From: JANYJZ01 sp964523395
GTDB taxonomy: Bacteria; Bacteroidota; Ignavibacteria; UBA10030; SZUA-254
NCBI GenBank assembly: GCA_964523395.1
Contig: CAZFXS010000006.1
Coordinates: 124,001-188,000 of the forward strand
Reading direction: 5' to 3'
Length of the DNA: 64,000 nt
Part shown: positions 1-8,908 of the stretch, one piece after another
Layout: each line of letters starts with the position of its first letter
How positions within the stretch are numbered: position 1 is the first letter of the stretch
Made by a program: the position numbers and the translations under genes
Notes under the pieces: generated by a model
Databases searched by the model: none
Seen by the model: the letters and a program-made list of their open reading frames with translations, nothing else
What the model was told of the DNA's origin: nothing

Positions 1-2
1 TT

Positions 3-317
3 ATAAAGAACATTATAATAGCGGGCGTTCTTCTGTGTGGAGTTTTTCTCGGCGTTATTTCGGCGACGACACCGGAAGAAAAAAAACCAATCCAATCAAA
101 AGATACGATATACACATTTCAAAAAGACATCCTCCCCCTCCTCCAAACCAACTGCAAACCGTGTCATTTTCCCGGCGGGACAAAATATCAGAAACTCCCC
201 TTTGATGATTCCTCAACAGTATTCAACCTTGGAAAGAAATTAAATTCACGGTTGAAAGAAAAGGAACAGCAAAAAATTATTAATAGCTGGGTTGAAAGTG
301 GAACAAAGGAGAAATAA
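3..317 (+). CDS. c-type cytochrome domain protein, 5'-truncated by the window edge
   Basis: An open frame runs from the window edge to a TAA and has no start codon inside the window, so only the C-terminal 104 codons are visible. The visible start is a hydrophobic stretch ending in VISA, which looks like a signal peptide or anchor. A CxxCH heme c-binding motif (CKPCH) is encoded at 153-167. The surrounding context (ILPLLQTNCKPCHFPGG) resembles the small single-heme domains common in FCB and planctomycete bacteria. This points to an exported electron-transfer protein, but the distal Met ligand cannot be assigned. It overlaps the start of the next gene, which suggests translational coupling. 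Confidence 0.6.
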   Translation: MKNIIIAGVLLCGVFLGVISATTPEEKKPIQSKDTIYTFQKDILPLLQTNCKPCHFPGGTKYQKLPFDDSSTVFNLGKKLNSRLKEKEQQKIINSWVESGTKEK

Positions 318-963
318 CATTCTTTTTTATTTTATTCTGCTTCTGTTTGTTTCACTTCATTCCGCGTCTTCACAGCCTCCAATTGAACCGGGAAAATATT
401 TTCATCACGACACGCTCATTGAACTCACCACACTCGACTCTACATTTAAACTCGATATCCGCTACGCCACATCGAACAATTTCATGAAGCGGCCGATGTA
501 CGCACAGGCGCGCGCATTCCTGCAAAAATCGGCGGCGGAAGCGCTGGTACGCGTCAATAAGAAATTACGGAGACAGGGATACGGGTTGTTAATTTTTGAC
601 GGGTACCGCCCCTGGTCGGTGACCAAAAAATTCTGGGATGAAACTTCGGCGGAGAAACGAAGCTTTGTTGCTGATCCCAAGGAAGGATCCAAACATAACC
701 GCGGCTGTGCAATCGATCTTTCGCTGTATAAACTCAAGACAGGAAAAGAAATTACCATGCCGAGTCCGTACGACGACTTTACAAAAAAAGCTTCGCCAAA
801 CTACAAAGGCGGCACTCTCACGCAACGCCGTATGAGGGATTTTTTGCGGAGGACAATGGAAAGTGAGGGCTTTACAGTCAATCCCGGTGAGTGGTGGCAC
901 TTCGATTACAAGGATTGGAAGAACTATCGCATACTTGATATCCCTTTTGAAAAGATTAAATGA
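298..963 (+). CDS. D-alanyl-D-alanine dipeptidase (VanX/DdpX-like, peptidase M15D)
   Basis: A zinc dipeptidase of the VanX family, which hydrolyses D-Ala-D-Ala and similar dipeptides during peptidoglycan recycling. Numbering here is from an alternative TTG six bases upstream. The family motifs are all present: DGYRPW with Arg106, SKHNRGCAID giving zinc ligands His135 and Asp142, and EWWHFDY with catalytic Glu200 and zinc ligand His203. An N-terminal signal peptide (RR followed by a hydrophobic stretch to about residue 27) predicts export to the periplasm. The start is uncertain between TTG 292 and GTG 298; GTG leaves a compact signal peptide. No vancomycin-resistance genes are nearby, so a housekeeping or nutritional role is more likely than resistance. 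Confidence 0.85.
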   Translation: MEQRRNNILFYFILLLFVSLHSASSQPPIEPGKYFHHDTLIELTTLDSTFKLDIRYATSNNFMKRPMYAQARAFLQKSAAEALVRVNKKLRRQGYGLLIFDGYRPWSVTKKFWDETSAEKRSFVADPKEGSKHNRGCAIDLSLYKLKTGKEITMPSPYDDFTKKASPNYKGGTLTQRRMRDFLRRTMESEGFTVNPGEWWHFDYKDWKNYRILDIPFEKIK

Positions 964-969
964 GAAATG

Positions 970-1063
970 CTTTACCACAAAGACACGAAAGACACAAAGT
1001 AGCACGAAGCTATTAAACCTTCTCTTTGTGGAACTTCGTGTCTTTGGGACTTCGTGGTAAAGT
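970..1063. repeat. imperfect inverted repeat of the CCACAAAGACACGAA type
   Basis: The gap after the dipeptidase gene holds two imperfect arms. CTTTACCACAAAGACACGAA on the left faces TTCGTGTCTTTGGGACTTCGTGGTAAAG on the right. Related wording without a second arm recurs at 1749-1776 (CTTCGTGTTCATTGTGTCTTGGTGG) and near 32194-32233 (TTCACTGCAGAGACACAGAG). The copies sit just after genes. They could be a small non-autonomous repeat or fold into an RNA hairpin; no coding sequence is involved. Confidence 0.5.
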
Positions 1064-1114
1064 CCTTTGTTGCACCATCTTTTTTGACATCACCTGTTAA
1101 TCAGAAAATAAGAA

Positions 1115-1741
1115 TTGCAAAAACTGTCGAACGGCAAAATTACCCCCTCTCTTCTTCATGATCAACATGATCCGGTCACACTCTGGGTCCCGCTCATTCT
1201 TAAACTGGCCGTTTACTGCTGGCTCATCTATTTTTTCATTCAGGCTGTGGACGCCTTTTATGAATACATACCGGGGGATACATGGCCCTTTATGCTCAAC
1301 GTGTTCAGGATGTGGACCTTCCTCCCAATCCATGAGGCGGGACATCTGTTCTTTACGCCGTTCGGAACGACGGTGATGTTCCTCGGCGGTTCGATCCTTC
1401 AAATTCTCCTGCCTCTTCTCTGGTTCCTCCTCGGCTTGAAAAAACGGTGGCAAACCGCGCCGTTCGCGCTTTTTTGGGTTGGTGAAAACATGATGGATGT
1501 CAGCCTCTACGTCCGCGACGCGCCGACAAGATATCTGCCGCTTCTCGGCGGACATACATCGCGCCACGATTGGTACAACATCCTCCTAGGTTGGGATGCG
1601 ATGAAACATTCCGGAACCCTCGCCGATATCCTTTTTTTCTTTGGTGCGCTTGTCTGTATGGTTTCTATCATAGCGGGAATCAGTTGGGCAATCATGCGTT
1701 ACCTGCACCCACCCCCTCCACAAACCTTATCAACCGAATAG
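1115..1741 (+). CDS. multi-pass membrane protein with HEAGH motif (putative metalloprotease)
   Basis: A 208-residue membrane protein with about four hydrophobic segments (roughly residues 25-48, 63-80, 88-108 and 172-195). The HEAGH motif at residues 73-77 sits inside a hydrophobic stretch, as in site-2-type (M50) intramembrane zinc proteases. A later GGHTSRHDWYNIL segment (about 145-157) could supply a third ligand. The family is not one I recognise, and the LDG/NPDG motif of S2P proteases is not evident, so protease activity is inference. TTG is chosen as start because a stop lies two codons upstream and no ATG is available. A divergent CDP-like or transport role cannot be excluded. Confidence 0.6.
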   Translation: MQKLSNGKITPSLLHDQHDPVTLWVPLILKLAVYCWLIYFFIQAVDAFYEYIPGDTWPFMLNVFRMWTFLPIHEAGHLFFTPFGTTVMFLGGSILQILLPLLWFLLGLKKRWQTAPFALFWVGENMMDVSLYVRDAPTRYLPLLGGHTSRHDWYNILLGWDAMKHSGTLADILFFFGALVCMVSIIAGISWAIMRYLHPPPPQTLSTE

Positions 1742-1881
1742 GCTTCTTGCCTTCGTGTTCATTGTGTCTTGGTGGCCACTGTAGGTGGATAGCGGGAAAT
1801 CTTTTATTGAGGTTAATGCTATTGCACCAATGATTTCCTTTCACTATAATACTTCGTTTTGACGCCATATATTGAAAAAAT

Positions 1882-3831
1882 ATGCTGAGATATACGGTAT
1901 CGTGTTCAATACTGCTCGTACTGCTGTCTCTCTTCGGATATGCCTTCCCGGGAGGACTCACATGGGGATTTCATTTCCTCGGATTTCTTCCTTTCCCCTA
2001 TCTTGCCGCGTATCTATTTTTCCTGTTTGGTCTCATTATATATGTCATACGCGGCAATAGTGACCGATATATAACTGCCGCCGCATCATTCATGTCTGCA
2101 AAGCCGGCGGTATTTTTGGGGACTGTTATTTTCGGATTCGTCGGAGCCGCGATCCTATTTCGTGTCGCCGCCCCTCTGCTTGGCGATAGTTTTTTTCTTG
2201 TGCGGAACTTCTCCGAATCATTCCGCGGTCAGGCGGATTTATATTACCGCAACGAACCGCTGTCGACATATTTCTTTTCGTCATTCATGAAAACGCTCGG
2301 CGTAAAGACATATGCCGAATTTCTCGATGCGTTCCTCTACGCGGAAATATTCCTTGCAATTCCAACCATCATTTTCCTTTTCATGACCGTACGTCAACTC
2401 TTTACTGACGCCCGGGATCAACTTTTCGCGTTTTTCTTTTTTCTGGCATTTCCCGGCATGCAGTTATTTTTCGGATACGTTGAAATTTATGCCTTTGTCC
2501 TTTGTTTCTCGGCATTGTATATTCTCACGGCAGTGTTATATCTGAACGGGAAAATCCGGTTTAGCATCGTCGCATTCACCTTTATCGGTATGGTATGCTC
2601 GCACTTCGGAACATTGCTTTTATTTCCATCACTCTGTTATCTTGCGTACCTCGACATGAAACGTCAAGGCTATAAGGACATTCTCATTGGAACAGGTATT
2701 ATCGCCGCGGTCATTGTTCTTGCAGCTGTTGCTACAGGATTCGATCCAAACAGATTCTCCGCATGGGTTCCGCACAGTCATTTTCTTTCTCTCACTGAAA
2801 AAATGAATGAGGCCGACCGAAACACTTCGGCGTTCACGCTGTTTTCACTTTTTCACGCGATTGATGTCATCAATCTTTTTATCCTCATGGCCCCATGTGT
2901 TGTTGCAATTATTCTCTATGCTGTTGTCAGGGAACGGAATTCACTTATAGCATCTCCTACCCATCGTTTCTTCGTTACAGCCGTTGCTCCCGGCTTTGGG
3001 TTACTATGGGTAATAAAATATGATCTTGGCGGCGCGCGCGACTGGGATGTGTTCTCGTTTTTTTTTCTGATTCTTTTCTTGTATTCCGCGATTGTTGTTC
3101 TCTCTTCCGAACATCCCGACAAGAGAAAAGCATTCGCCCTCATTTCCGGAATCACGATGTTTCATTCCATTCTCTTCTTTTCCGTGAATGCCGGAAAAGA
3201 ATCCGGTGAAGCACGGTACAAAGCGCTGTTCGACAAGCGGACCTTTTCACAGGCAGCATTTTATAACGGATCGCTCTACCTGGCACAATACTATCATCAG
3301 ATAAAGAACACCATTGAACCTGTAAAGGTGTGGGAATACTATGTGAGTGAATTTCCCGGCGATGAACGCGGATACGGAAACATTTTTACAAATATGACAT
3401 CGCAGGATTCGCTGACGGATGAACGAAAATTCGCGCTTTTGGATCGCTGGAATACTGAGTTCCCTTCAAGTTCAAAGGCCCGGACAACATACGCGGCATT
3501 TTGCAGTGAAGCGGGAACACGTTATTTTCAACAGGGAAAATTAGTGTTCGCTGAGCGGATGTTCAGAAAAGCAATTGAACTTAGACCTGTTTCCGCGGAA
3601 GCACACAACAACATGGGAAGCGTACTTGCTGAACAGGGAAACCTTGATGAAGCCGCGACGTATTTTTCCCGCGCTATCACTCTTAACCCAAACTTTGCGG
3701 ACGCGTATTTTAATCTCGCGAATGTGTATATTGACCGCGGCAGGAAGAAAGAAGGTATTGAATACCTCCGCCGCGCTGAAGAACTCGGCAACAGTCATGC
3801 GACGGAAGCGTTACAGAACTATCAACACTAA
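1882..3831 (+). CDS. polytopic membrane protein with C-terminal TPR repeats
   Basis: A 649-residue protein. The first ~430 residues are a series of about 11 hydrophobic helices laid out like the membrane glycosyltransferase (GT-C/PMT-type) fold, with charged loops after the first pairs of helices. The C-terminal ~140 residues (about 510-645) carry tetratricopeptide repeats, clearest at HNNMGSVLAEQGNLDEAATYFSRA and AYFNLANVYIDRGRKKEGIEYLRRA. This arrangement is common for uncharacterised envelope glycosyltransferases in this phylum, but I cannot point to a catalytic Asp/Glu pair, so the enzymatic role is inferred. The ATG start follows a weak A-rich upstream region. The permease gene begins 33 bases downstream. 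Confidence 0.65.
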   Translation: MLRYTVSCSILLVLLSLFGYAFPGGLTWGFHFLGFLPFPYLAAYLFFLFGLIIYVIRGNSDRYITAAASFMSAKPAVFLGTVIFGFVGAAILFRVAAPLLGDSFFLVRNFSESFRGQADLYYRNEPLSTYFFSSFMKTLGVKTYAEFLDAFLYAEIFLAIPTIIFLFMTVRQLFTDARDQLFAFFFFLAFPGMQLFFGYVEIYAFVLCFSALYILTAVLYLNGKIRFSIVAFTFIGMVCSHFGTLLLFPSLCYLAYLDMKRQGYKDILIGTGIIAAVIVLAAVATGFDPNRFSAWVPHSHFLSLTEKMNEADRNTSAFTLFSLFHAIDVINLFILMAPCVVAIILYAVVRERNSLIASPTHRFFVTAVAPGFGLLWVIKYDLGGARDWDVFSFFFLILFLYSAIVVLSSEHPDKRKAFALISGITMFHSILFFSVNAGKESGEARYKALFDKRTFSQAAFYNGSLYLAQYYHQIKNTIEPVKVWEYYVSEFPGDERGYGNIFTNMTSQDSLTDERKFALLDRWNTEFPSSSKARTTYAAFCSEAGTRYFQQGKLVFAERMFRKAIELRPVSAEAHNNMGSVLAEQGNLDEAATYFSRAITLNPNFADAYFNLANVYIDRGRKKEGIEYLRRAEELGNSHATEALQNYQH

Positions 3832-3864
3832 TCAACCGAAATCATCACACGGAGAATCCGCACG

Positions 3865-5283
3865 ATGAAGGAATCTGAAACAAGCGAGTTAGTCGAAGTA
3901 CCACTTTCCGAGATAGAACACAGTCCTCTTGTCAATGAAGACATTGCCCCGACATCAATCACCCAACGGACGTGGAGTACCTACAATATTGCCGCGCTCT
4001 GGATCGGTATGTCTGTTTGCATTCCCACATATATGTTAGCCAGTGGACTTATCGCCGGGGGCATGAACTGGTGGCAGGCAATTTTTACCATAGCGCTCGG
4101 CAATGTGATTGTTCTTGTTCCGATGATCCTCAATGCGCACGCCGGCACGAAATACGGCATTCCGTTCCCCGTTCTTGCACGGGCATCGTTCGGAACAATT
4201 GGCTCAAACGTTCCTGCGCTCCTGAGGGCAATCGTCGCATGCGGTTGGTTCGGTATTCAGACATGGATAGGCGGACAGGCGATAAACGCCATGGTCGTTG
4301 TACTAATTCCATCGTGGTCACAGTTTGGCGCAGGTCCGTGGATAAGTTTTGCTGTGTTTTGGATTATGAATGTCTATTTTATTATTAAGGGTACAGAATC
4401 CATCCGCTGGCTTGAATCACTTGCGGCGCCATTTCTTATAGTTGTCGGACTGGCATTACTCGGATGGGCATATGTTAACGGCGGCGGTTGGGGGCCAATT
4501 CTTTCACAGCCAAGCAAGTTTACTTCGTTCGGTGAATTCTGGAAATTTTTTATTCCTTCATTAACCGGTATGGTTGGATTCTGGGCAACGTTGTCGCTCA
4601 ACATCCCCGATTTTTCCCGTTATGCCAAAAATCAACGCGCGCAGATGTTAGGACAGGCTCTCGGGCTTCCTCCGACAATGACGTTGTACGCATTTATCGG
4701 CGTGGCAGTTACTTCCGCAACAATTATTATTTTCGGTGAGGCGATCTGGGATCCCGTCGTCCTTCTTTCAAAATTTGACAATCCGGTCATTATCCTTCTC
4801 GCCATGATATCTTTGCTTGTCGCGACACTGACGACCAATATCGCCGCAAATGTTGTTTCGCCTGCCAATGATTTTGCCAATCTCATGCCAAGGAAAATCA
4901 GCTTTAAGACCGGCGGACTCATCACGGCCTTTATCGGCATCATCATGATGCCGTGGAAACTTCTTTCAGATTATGGAACGTATATTTTCGGATGGCTTAT
5001 CGGATATTCAGGTTTCCTGGGGCCAATTGCAGGAGTGTTAATCGCCGACTATTTTATTGTCAATAAACGTGAGCTGGCACTTAAGGATCTGTATCTGCGA
5101 AACGGTATCTATGAATTTACAAACGGTTTTAATGTAAAAGCTATCCTTGCGCTCATTGCCGGTGTCATAGTCGCATTGATTGGATTGGCGGTTGATGACT
5201 TAAGATTCTTGTACGACTACGCCTGGTTTGTGGGATTCGCGGTTGCATTTGTAGTATACGCTGCTATTATGAAGCGCAAGTGA
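3865..5283 (+). CDS. NCS1 family nucleobase/allantoin:cation symporter
   Basis: A 472-residue, roughly 12-helix transporter of the nucleobase:cation symporter-1 family. The early segment TWSTYNIAALWIGMSVCIPTYMLASGL and the helix-3 region GIPFPVLARASFGTIGSNVPALLRA are characteristic of the PucI/HyuP/FurE-type proteins, as are the internal FWATLSLNIPDFSRYAKNQR and NIAANVVSPANDFANL segments. Substrates in the family include allantoin, uracil, hydantoins and purines. Given the allantoin/urate catabolic operon at 52-60 kb, allantoin or a purine is a reasonable guess, but specificity cannot be read from sequence. A GGAGA Shine-Dalgarno site lies about 12 bases before the ATG. Confidence 0.88.
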   Translation: MKESETSELVEVPLSEIEHSPLVNEDIAPTSITQRTWSTYNIAALWIGMSVCIPTYMLASGLIAGGMNWWQAIFTIALGNVIVLVPMILNAHAGTKYGIPFPVLARASFGTIGSNVPALLRAIVACGWFGIQTWIGGQAINAMVVVLIPSWSQFGAGPWISFAVFWIMNVYFIIKGTESIRWLESLAAPFLIVVGLALLGWAYVNGGGWGPILSQPSKFTSFGEFWKFFIPSLTGMVGFWATLSLNIPDFSRYAKNQRAQMLGQALGLPPTMTLYAFIGVAVTSATIIIFGEAIWDPVVLLSKFDNPVIILLAMISLLVATLTTNIAANVVSPANDFANLMPRKISFKTGGLITAFIGIIMMPWKLLSDYGTYIFGWLIGYSGFLGPIAGVLIADYFIVNKRELALKDLYLRNGIYEFTNGFNVKAILALIAGVIVALIGLAVDDLRFLYDYAWFVGFAVAFVVYAAIMKRK

Positions 5284-5287
5284 ACGG

Positions 5288-5350
5288 TTTTAGGTGACTG
5301 GTGAAGAGCAGGAAACTTACATCTCACATCGTACATCGAACCTCACGTTC
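5288..5350. repeat. degenerate word-type sequence overlapping a gene start
   Basis: The gap after the permease, and the first ~17 codons of the next gene, consist of short repeated words (GGTGACTGGTGAAGAGCAGG, then ACATCTCACATCGTACATCGAACCTCAC). The 12-mer GTGAAGAGCAGG at 5301-5312 recurs exactly, inverted, at 40913-40924. The ACATC...TACATCG wording recurs inside the allantoinase gene at 52521-52560. Confidence 0.5.
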
Positions 5351-6512
5351 ATTACCGCTTTCCGGTGTCCGCGTACTTGATCTTTCCCGCATCCTCGCGG
5401 GACCGTTTTGCACAATGCGACTTGGTGATTTAGGCGCAGAGGTTATTAAAGTCGAACAGCCGAACAGTGGGGATGAAACGAGGCGATGGGGCCCGCCATT
5501 TCTTAAGGGGGAGAGCGCATATTACCTCAGCATTAACCGGAACAAGAAAAGCCTCACACTTGATTTCAAATCAGCGCGGGGTCGTTCCATTCTAAAAAAG
5601 CTCATCAGGCAATCGGATGTGCTGGTGGAAAACTTCCGTGTCGGTGTCTTGAAACAATTCGGACTCGATTACACATCCATCAAAAAAATCAATCCAAAAA
5701 TTATTTACTGCTCCATCACCGGTTACGGGCAGCGGAGCGGGAAAAGCCACAAGCCGAGTTATGATTTGATTATCCAGGGCGAATCGGGTTTGATGGACAT
5801 AACCGGATTTCCGGGGCATCCTCCGACAAAAGTCGGTATCTCCATCGCAGATATTAATGCGGGCAGTGTCGCGCTCTCCGCAATTCTTGCGGCACTATAT
5901 GCCCGCTCACAAACCGGAAAAGGGGCATACGTCGATATCAGCCTGCTCGACACGGCACTTTCGTTGCTGACGTTTCAATCGCAGATAGCGTTATCTTCTT
6001 CCAACAACGTAACACGCAAAGGAAATCTTCACCCCACCCTGGCACCGTACCAGACATTTCGTGTCAAAGACGGATACATGAATATCGCTGTCGTAAATGA
6101 CTCGGTCTGGAAATTGTTTTGCAAAGCACTCAACAACAAAGAACTGGCCATGGATAAACGGTTCAACACAAATGCCGGCAGGGTACAACATCATTCTGCA
6201 CTCGAGAGAATTCTCTATTCTCTATTATTAAAAAAATCACGGAAACAGTGGGAACGGATATTTTCTGTGGCTGATGTTCCTGTAGGCATGATTCATTCTG
6301 TGCCTGTAGCGTTGAAAATGGAAAAAAATATGCTCATCAATGTTCTCCATCCGGTAATTGGAAAACTGCCAATGGTAACTCATGCTTTCGGATTCCCAAA
6401 GAAACCATTTACACATCCGCCACTGCTCGGCGAGCATACGAACAAAATTTTACGTACGTTAGGATACTCCAGGGCACAAATAGCCCGACTCCGGTCACGA
6501 AATATCGTTTAG
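5301..6512 (+). CDS. CaiB/BaiF family (class III) CoA-transferase
   Basis: A 403-residue class III CoA-transferase of the formyl-CoA/oxalate, carnitine and succinate CoA-transferase family. The N-terminal signature (LPLSGVRVLDLSRILAGPF, then LGDLGAEVIKVE) and the core segment SYDLIIQGESGLMDITG are intact. The expected catalytic Asp is Asp184 in GISIADINAG, by comparison with formyl-CoA transferase. The acyl-CoA substrate cannot be predicted; a link to glyoxylate/oxalate metabolism downstream of the purine genes is speculation. GTG 5301 is the only usable in-frame start before Met39, and it lies inside a word-type intergenic sequence, so the first 17 residues are probably a recent addition. 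Confidence 0.88.
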   Translation: MKSRKLTSHIVHRTSRSLPLSGVRVLDLSRILAGPFCTMRLGDLGAEVIKVEQPNSGDETRRWGPPFLKGESAYYLSINRNKKSLTLDFKSARGRSILKKLIRQSDVLVENFRVGVLKQFGLDYTSIKKINPKIIYCSITGYGQRSGKSHKPSYDLIIQGESGLMDITGFPGHPPTKVGISIADINAGSVALSAILAALYARSQTGKGAYVDISLLDTALSLLTFQSQIALSSSNNVTRKGNLHPTLAPYQTFRVKDGYMNIAVVNDSVWKLFCKALNNKELAMDKRFNTNAGRVQHHSALERILYSLLLKKSRKQWERIFSVADVPVGMIHSVPVALKMEKNMLINVLHPVIGKLPMVTHAFGFPKKPFTHPPLLGEHTNKILRTLGYSRAQIARLRSRNIV

Positions 6513-6514
6513 AT

Positions 6515-6573
6515 ATTTCGGATTGTGAAATGCGAATTACTTCTAAGCCTTTAACCTTTTACACTCATTTATC
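6515..6573. repeat. word-type intergenic spacer
   Basis: The gap before the kinase gene contains ATTTCGGATTGTGAAATGCGAATTAC followed by TAAGCCTTTAACCTTTTACACTC. The first phrase closely resembles the spacer at 59324-59355 (AATTTCAAATTGCGGAATGTGAATTGCGAAT) and the 5' flank of moaCB at 41837-41900. Confidence 0.4.
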
Positions 6574-7218
6574 ATGAAATCAAAAATCTTTGTCGCGGTG
6601 GCCGGTAATATCGGCTCGGGAAAATCTTCCCTCACAAAACTTTTAAGCCAACACTACGGCTGGAAAACATTTTATGAATCGGTGGACGATAATCCATACC
6701 TTGCCGATTTTTATGGCGATATGAAGCGGTGGGCGTTCAACCTGCAGGTCTATTTCTTATCGAAACGGTTTAACGATCATAAAAAAATTGTCGATGGTGC
6801 CGACAGTGTTATCCAGGACAGGTCGATTTATGAGGACGCGGAAATCTTCGCGAAGAACCTCCACGATATCGGAAAGATGGATGATCGGGACTATACAAAC
6901 TACGTGGAATTGTATCACGTGATGATGCAATACCTCCAACCTCCTGATTTATTGATCTACCTTGATGCGAGAATTGAAACGTTGCTGAAACAGATTGCGC
7001 GGAGAGGAAGGGATTATGAACAAACAATTCCGCAGTCATATCTTGAACAGTTACGGGATAATTATTCGTTGTGGATTAAGAACTATACGCTCGGCCCCGT
7101 GCTGGTCGTTCCTTCAGATGAAGTCGACTTTGTGCACGAGCGGGGAGACTTCAACCGGATGCTTCTCCTGATTCAGGGAAAATTGATGGAGCTGGGATAC
7201 AGTCCGGTATTGCAATAG
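6574..7218 (+). CDS. deoxynucleoside kinase (deoxyadenosine/deoxyguanosine kinase family)
   Basis: A 214-residue salvage kinase that phosphorylates deoxynucleosides with ATP. It has a P-loop (GNIGSGKSS, residues 11-19), the DRS motif at 82-84 (QDRSIYEDAEIF) that binds the substrate sugar, and an Arg-rich lid (IARRGRDYE) with the ERS/IARRGR character of the dNK family. Length matches the family. In FCB bacteria these usually act on dAdo/dGuo, but specificity is not decided by these motifs. It converges on the S41 protease gene with a gap of only four bases, leaving no room for a separate terminator. Confidence 0.9.
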   Translation: MKSKIFVAVAGNIGSGKSSLTKLLSQHYGWKTFYESVDDNPYLADFYGDMKRWAFNLQVYFLSKRFNDHKKIVDGADSVIQDRSIYEDAEIFAKNLHDIGKMDDRDYTNYVELYHVMMQYLQPPDLLIYLDARIETLLKQIARRGRDYEQTIPQSYLEQLRDNYSLWIKNYTLGPVLVVPSDEVDFVHERGDFNRMLLLIQGKLMELGYSPVLQ

Positions 7219-7222
7219 CGCG

Positions 7223-8899
7223 TTACTGATCGCTTTCCGAGGCGGAGCCTGAAGCTAACCGCCTGCTGTATTCTCGTTTATTCATTAGAAGCCCTTTCGC
7301 AGCTTTCACCTGAACATCATCGATTAACGATGCTTCAATGCGCCCATGCTCGCCTTTCATTTTGCTCATAATGTGAATCCGCAGTTCCGATAGAATTTCC
7401 TGCTTACTCCTGTCATAGACAGCAAGCTTTTCCTTTCCTATCCGTTCCTGCACTTTTTCGATGTCTGAGGTAACCGCATCACTGTACTTCGCTTTTTTAG
7501 CTGAAACCAGAAGGTCATCGAGCTTTGTTTCACTCTCATCCTTGTAGGAGAACTTTTCCTTCACCAGGAATTGCCTGAACTCATTGAACAGTTTATCGTC
7601 AACTTTTATTTTCCCCGAGTCCTGTATTGTAAACCGTGAAGCAAAGCGATAATAGAATGCCTTGCGGAACAATTCGTACTGGAGTTTACTTTGTTCCGGT
7701 AATGCGACAACTGTATCCGGCAGAATCCCACCCTTTTCAAATTCACTGCGGCCTTTTGAAGTCTTGAATGCTTTCCGCAAACTGTCAGGTGTTACACCTG
7801 ACAAAGAATCTTTATGCTTCGCAGAGTAATCAACAAGCTGAATGCACCGCCCGCTCGGCGTATAATACTTCGCTGTAGTGATTTTAAGCTGAGTGTTATA
7901 TACAAGCGGAGCAATTGTTTGCACCAGCCCTTTGCCGAATGAACGCGTGCCAAGGATGATGCCTCTGTCCAGATCCTGAATGGCACCCGCCACAATCTCG
8001 CTTGCGCTTGCGCTGTTGCCGTCCACCAACACAACAAGCGGTATATCCGGAATCAGCGGTTCTTCAGCCGCAAAATATTTTTGCTCCGATTCCGGTTTTT
8101 TTCCTTTCATGCTCACAACAAGGCTTCCCTTGGAAACGAATTTTTCAACCACACTCACCGCCATATTCAACAAACCGCCGGGGTTGTCACGAAGGTCAAG
8201 AATGAGCCCCTTCATTTCTCCTTTTGACAACAATGAATTTAACGCCGCGCTGAATTCATCCGCGGTATTTTTTGAGAATCGTTCGAGACGGACGTATGCG
8301 ACACCATCGCCGATGAATTCAGCGTACGTAACATTCTTGAGTTGAATTTCTTCACGGATCAACACAAATTCAAGAGGTTTTACTTCGCCATCGCGTTCGA
8401 TAAGAAGGCGGACTTCCGTTCCTACAGGGCCGCGTGTCATGCCGCGCACATTCTCTGTGTGAACAGCCGATATCGGATTACCATCGACTGCAACAATACG
8501 GTCACCCGGCTGAAGCCCCTGCTTCTGCGCGGAATACCCTTCGAGTAAATTCAGTATGGTAATCTTGCCATCTCGTACGCCAATGCTGATACCGATGCCA
8601 CCGTATTTTCCCGTGGTGATAAGATCAACTTCATCTCCCTCTTTGTCGTTATAAAAATTTGTGTAGGGGTCAAGCGTTCCGAGCATCCCGTCAATTCCTG
8701 CTTCCATAAACTTTTCGGGATCAATTTCATCGACATAATTCATCGCAATTTCCCTGTACACTCTGCCGAAAATGTCGATACTTTTATTCATCTTGAAAAA
8801 GAAATCATCTTCGCCCATGCGGAAACCCACTACTCCGGCACTCACGGCAATAAGAAGTACCGCCGCAATCAGAAATTTTTTCTGCACATGTTTCATCAT
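7223..8899 (-). CDS. S41 family carboxyl-terminal processing protease (Ctp/Prc type)
   Basis: A 558-residue periplasmic serine protease. It has one N-terminal membrane anchor (about residues 8-26), a PDZ domain (about 95-175) with the GIGISIG and LQPGDRIVAVDG signatures, and the S41 catalytic core. The Ser/Lys dyad is Ser298 in GNSASASEI and Lys323 in SFGKGLVQ, 25 residues apart as expected. A ~200-residue charged C-terminal extension follows the core. Such enzymes cut exported proteins near their C-termini and process or degrade envelope proteins. It lies nine bases downstream of tmk and is probably co-transcribed with it. Confidence 0.93.
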   Translation of the reverse strand: MMKHVQKKFLIAAVLLIAVSAGVVGFRMGEDDFFFKMNKSIDIFGRVYREIAMNYVDEIDPEKFMEAGIDGMLGTLDPYTNFYNDKEGDEVDLITTGKYGGIGISIGVRDGKITILNLLEGYSAQKQGLQPGDRIVAVDGNPISAVHTENVRGMTRGPVGTEVRLLIERDGEVKPLEFVLIREEIQLKNVTYAEFIGDGVAYVRLERFSKNTADEFSAALNSLLSKGEMKGLILDLRDNPGGLLNMAVSVVEKFVSKGSLVVSMKGKKPESEQKYFAAEEPLIPDIPLVVLVDGNSASASEIVAGAIQDLDRGIILGTRSFGKGLVQTIAPLVYNTQLKITTAKYYTPSGRCIQLVDYSAKHKDSLSGVTPDSLRKAFKTSKGRSEFEKGGILPDTVVALPEQSKLQYELFRKAFYYRFASRFTIQDSGKIKVDDKLFNEFRQFLVKEKFSYKDESETKLDDLLVSAKKAKYSDAVTSDIEKVQERIGKEKLAVYDRSKQEILSELRIHIMSKMKGEHGRIEASLIDDVQVKAAKGLLMNKREYSRRLASGSASESDQ

Positions 8900-8908
8900 A
8901 CCTTCAGC

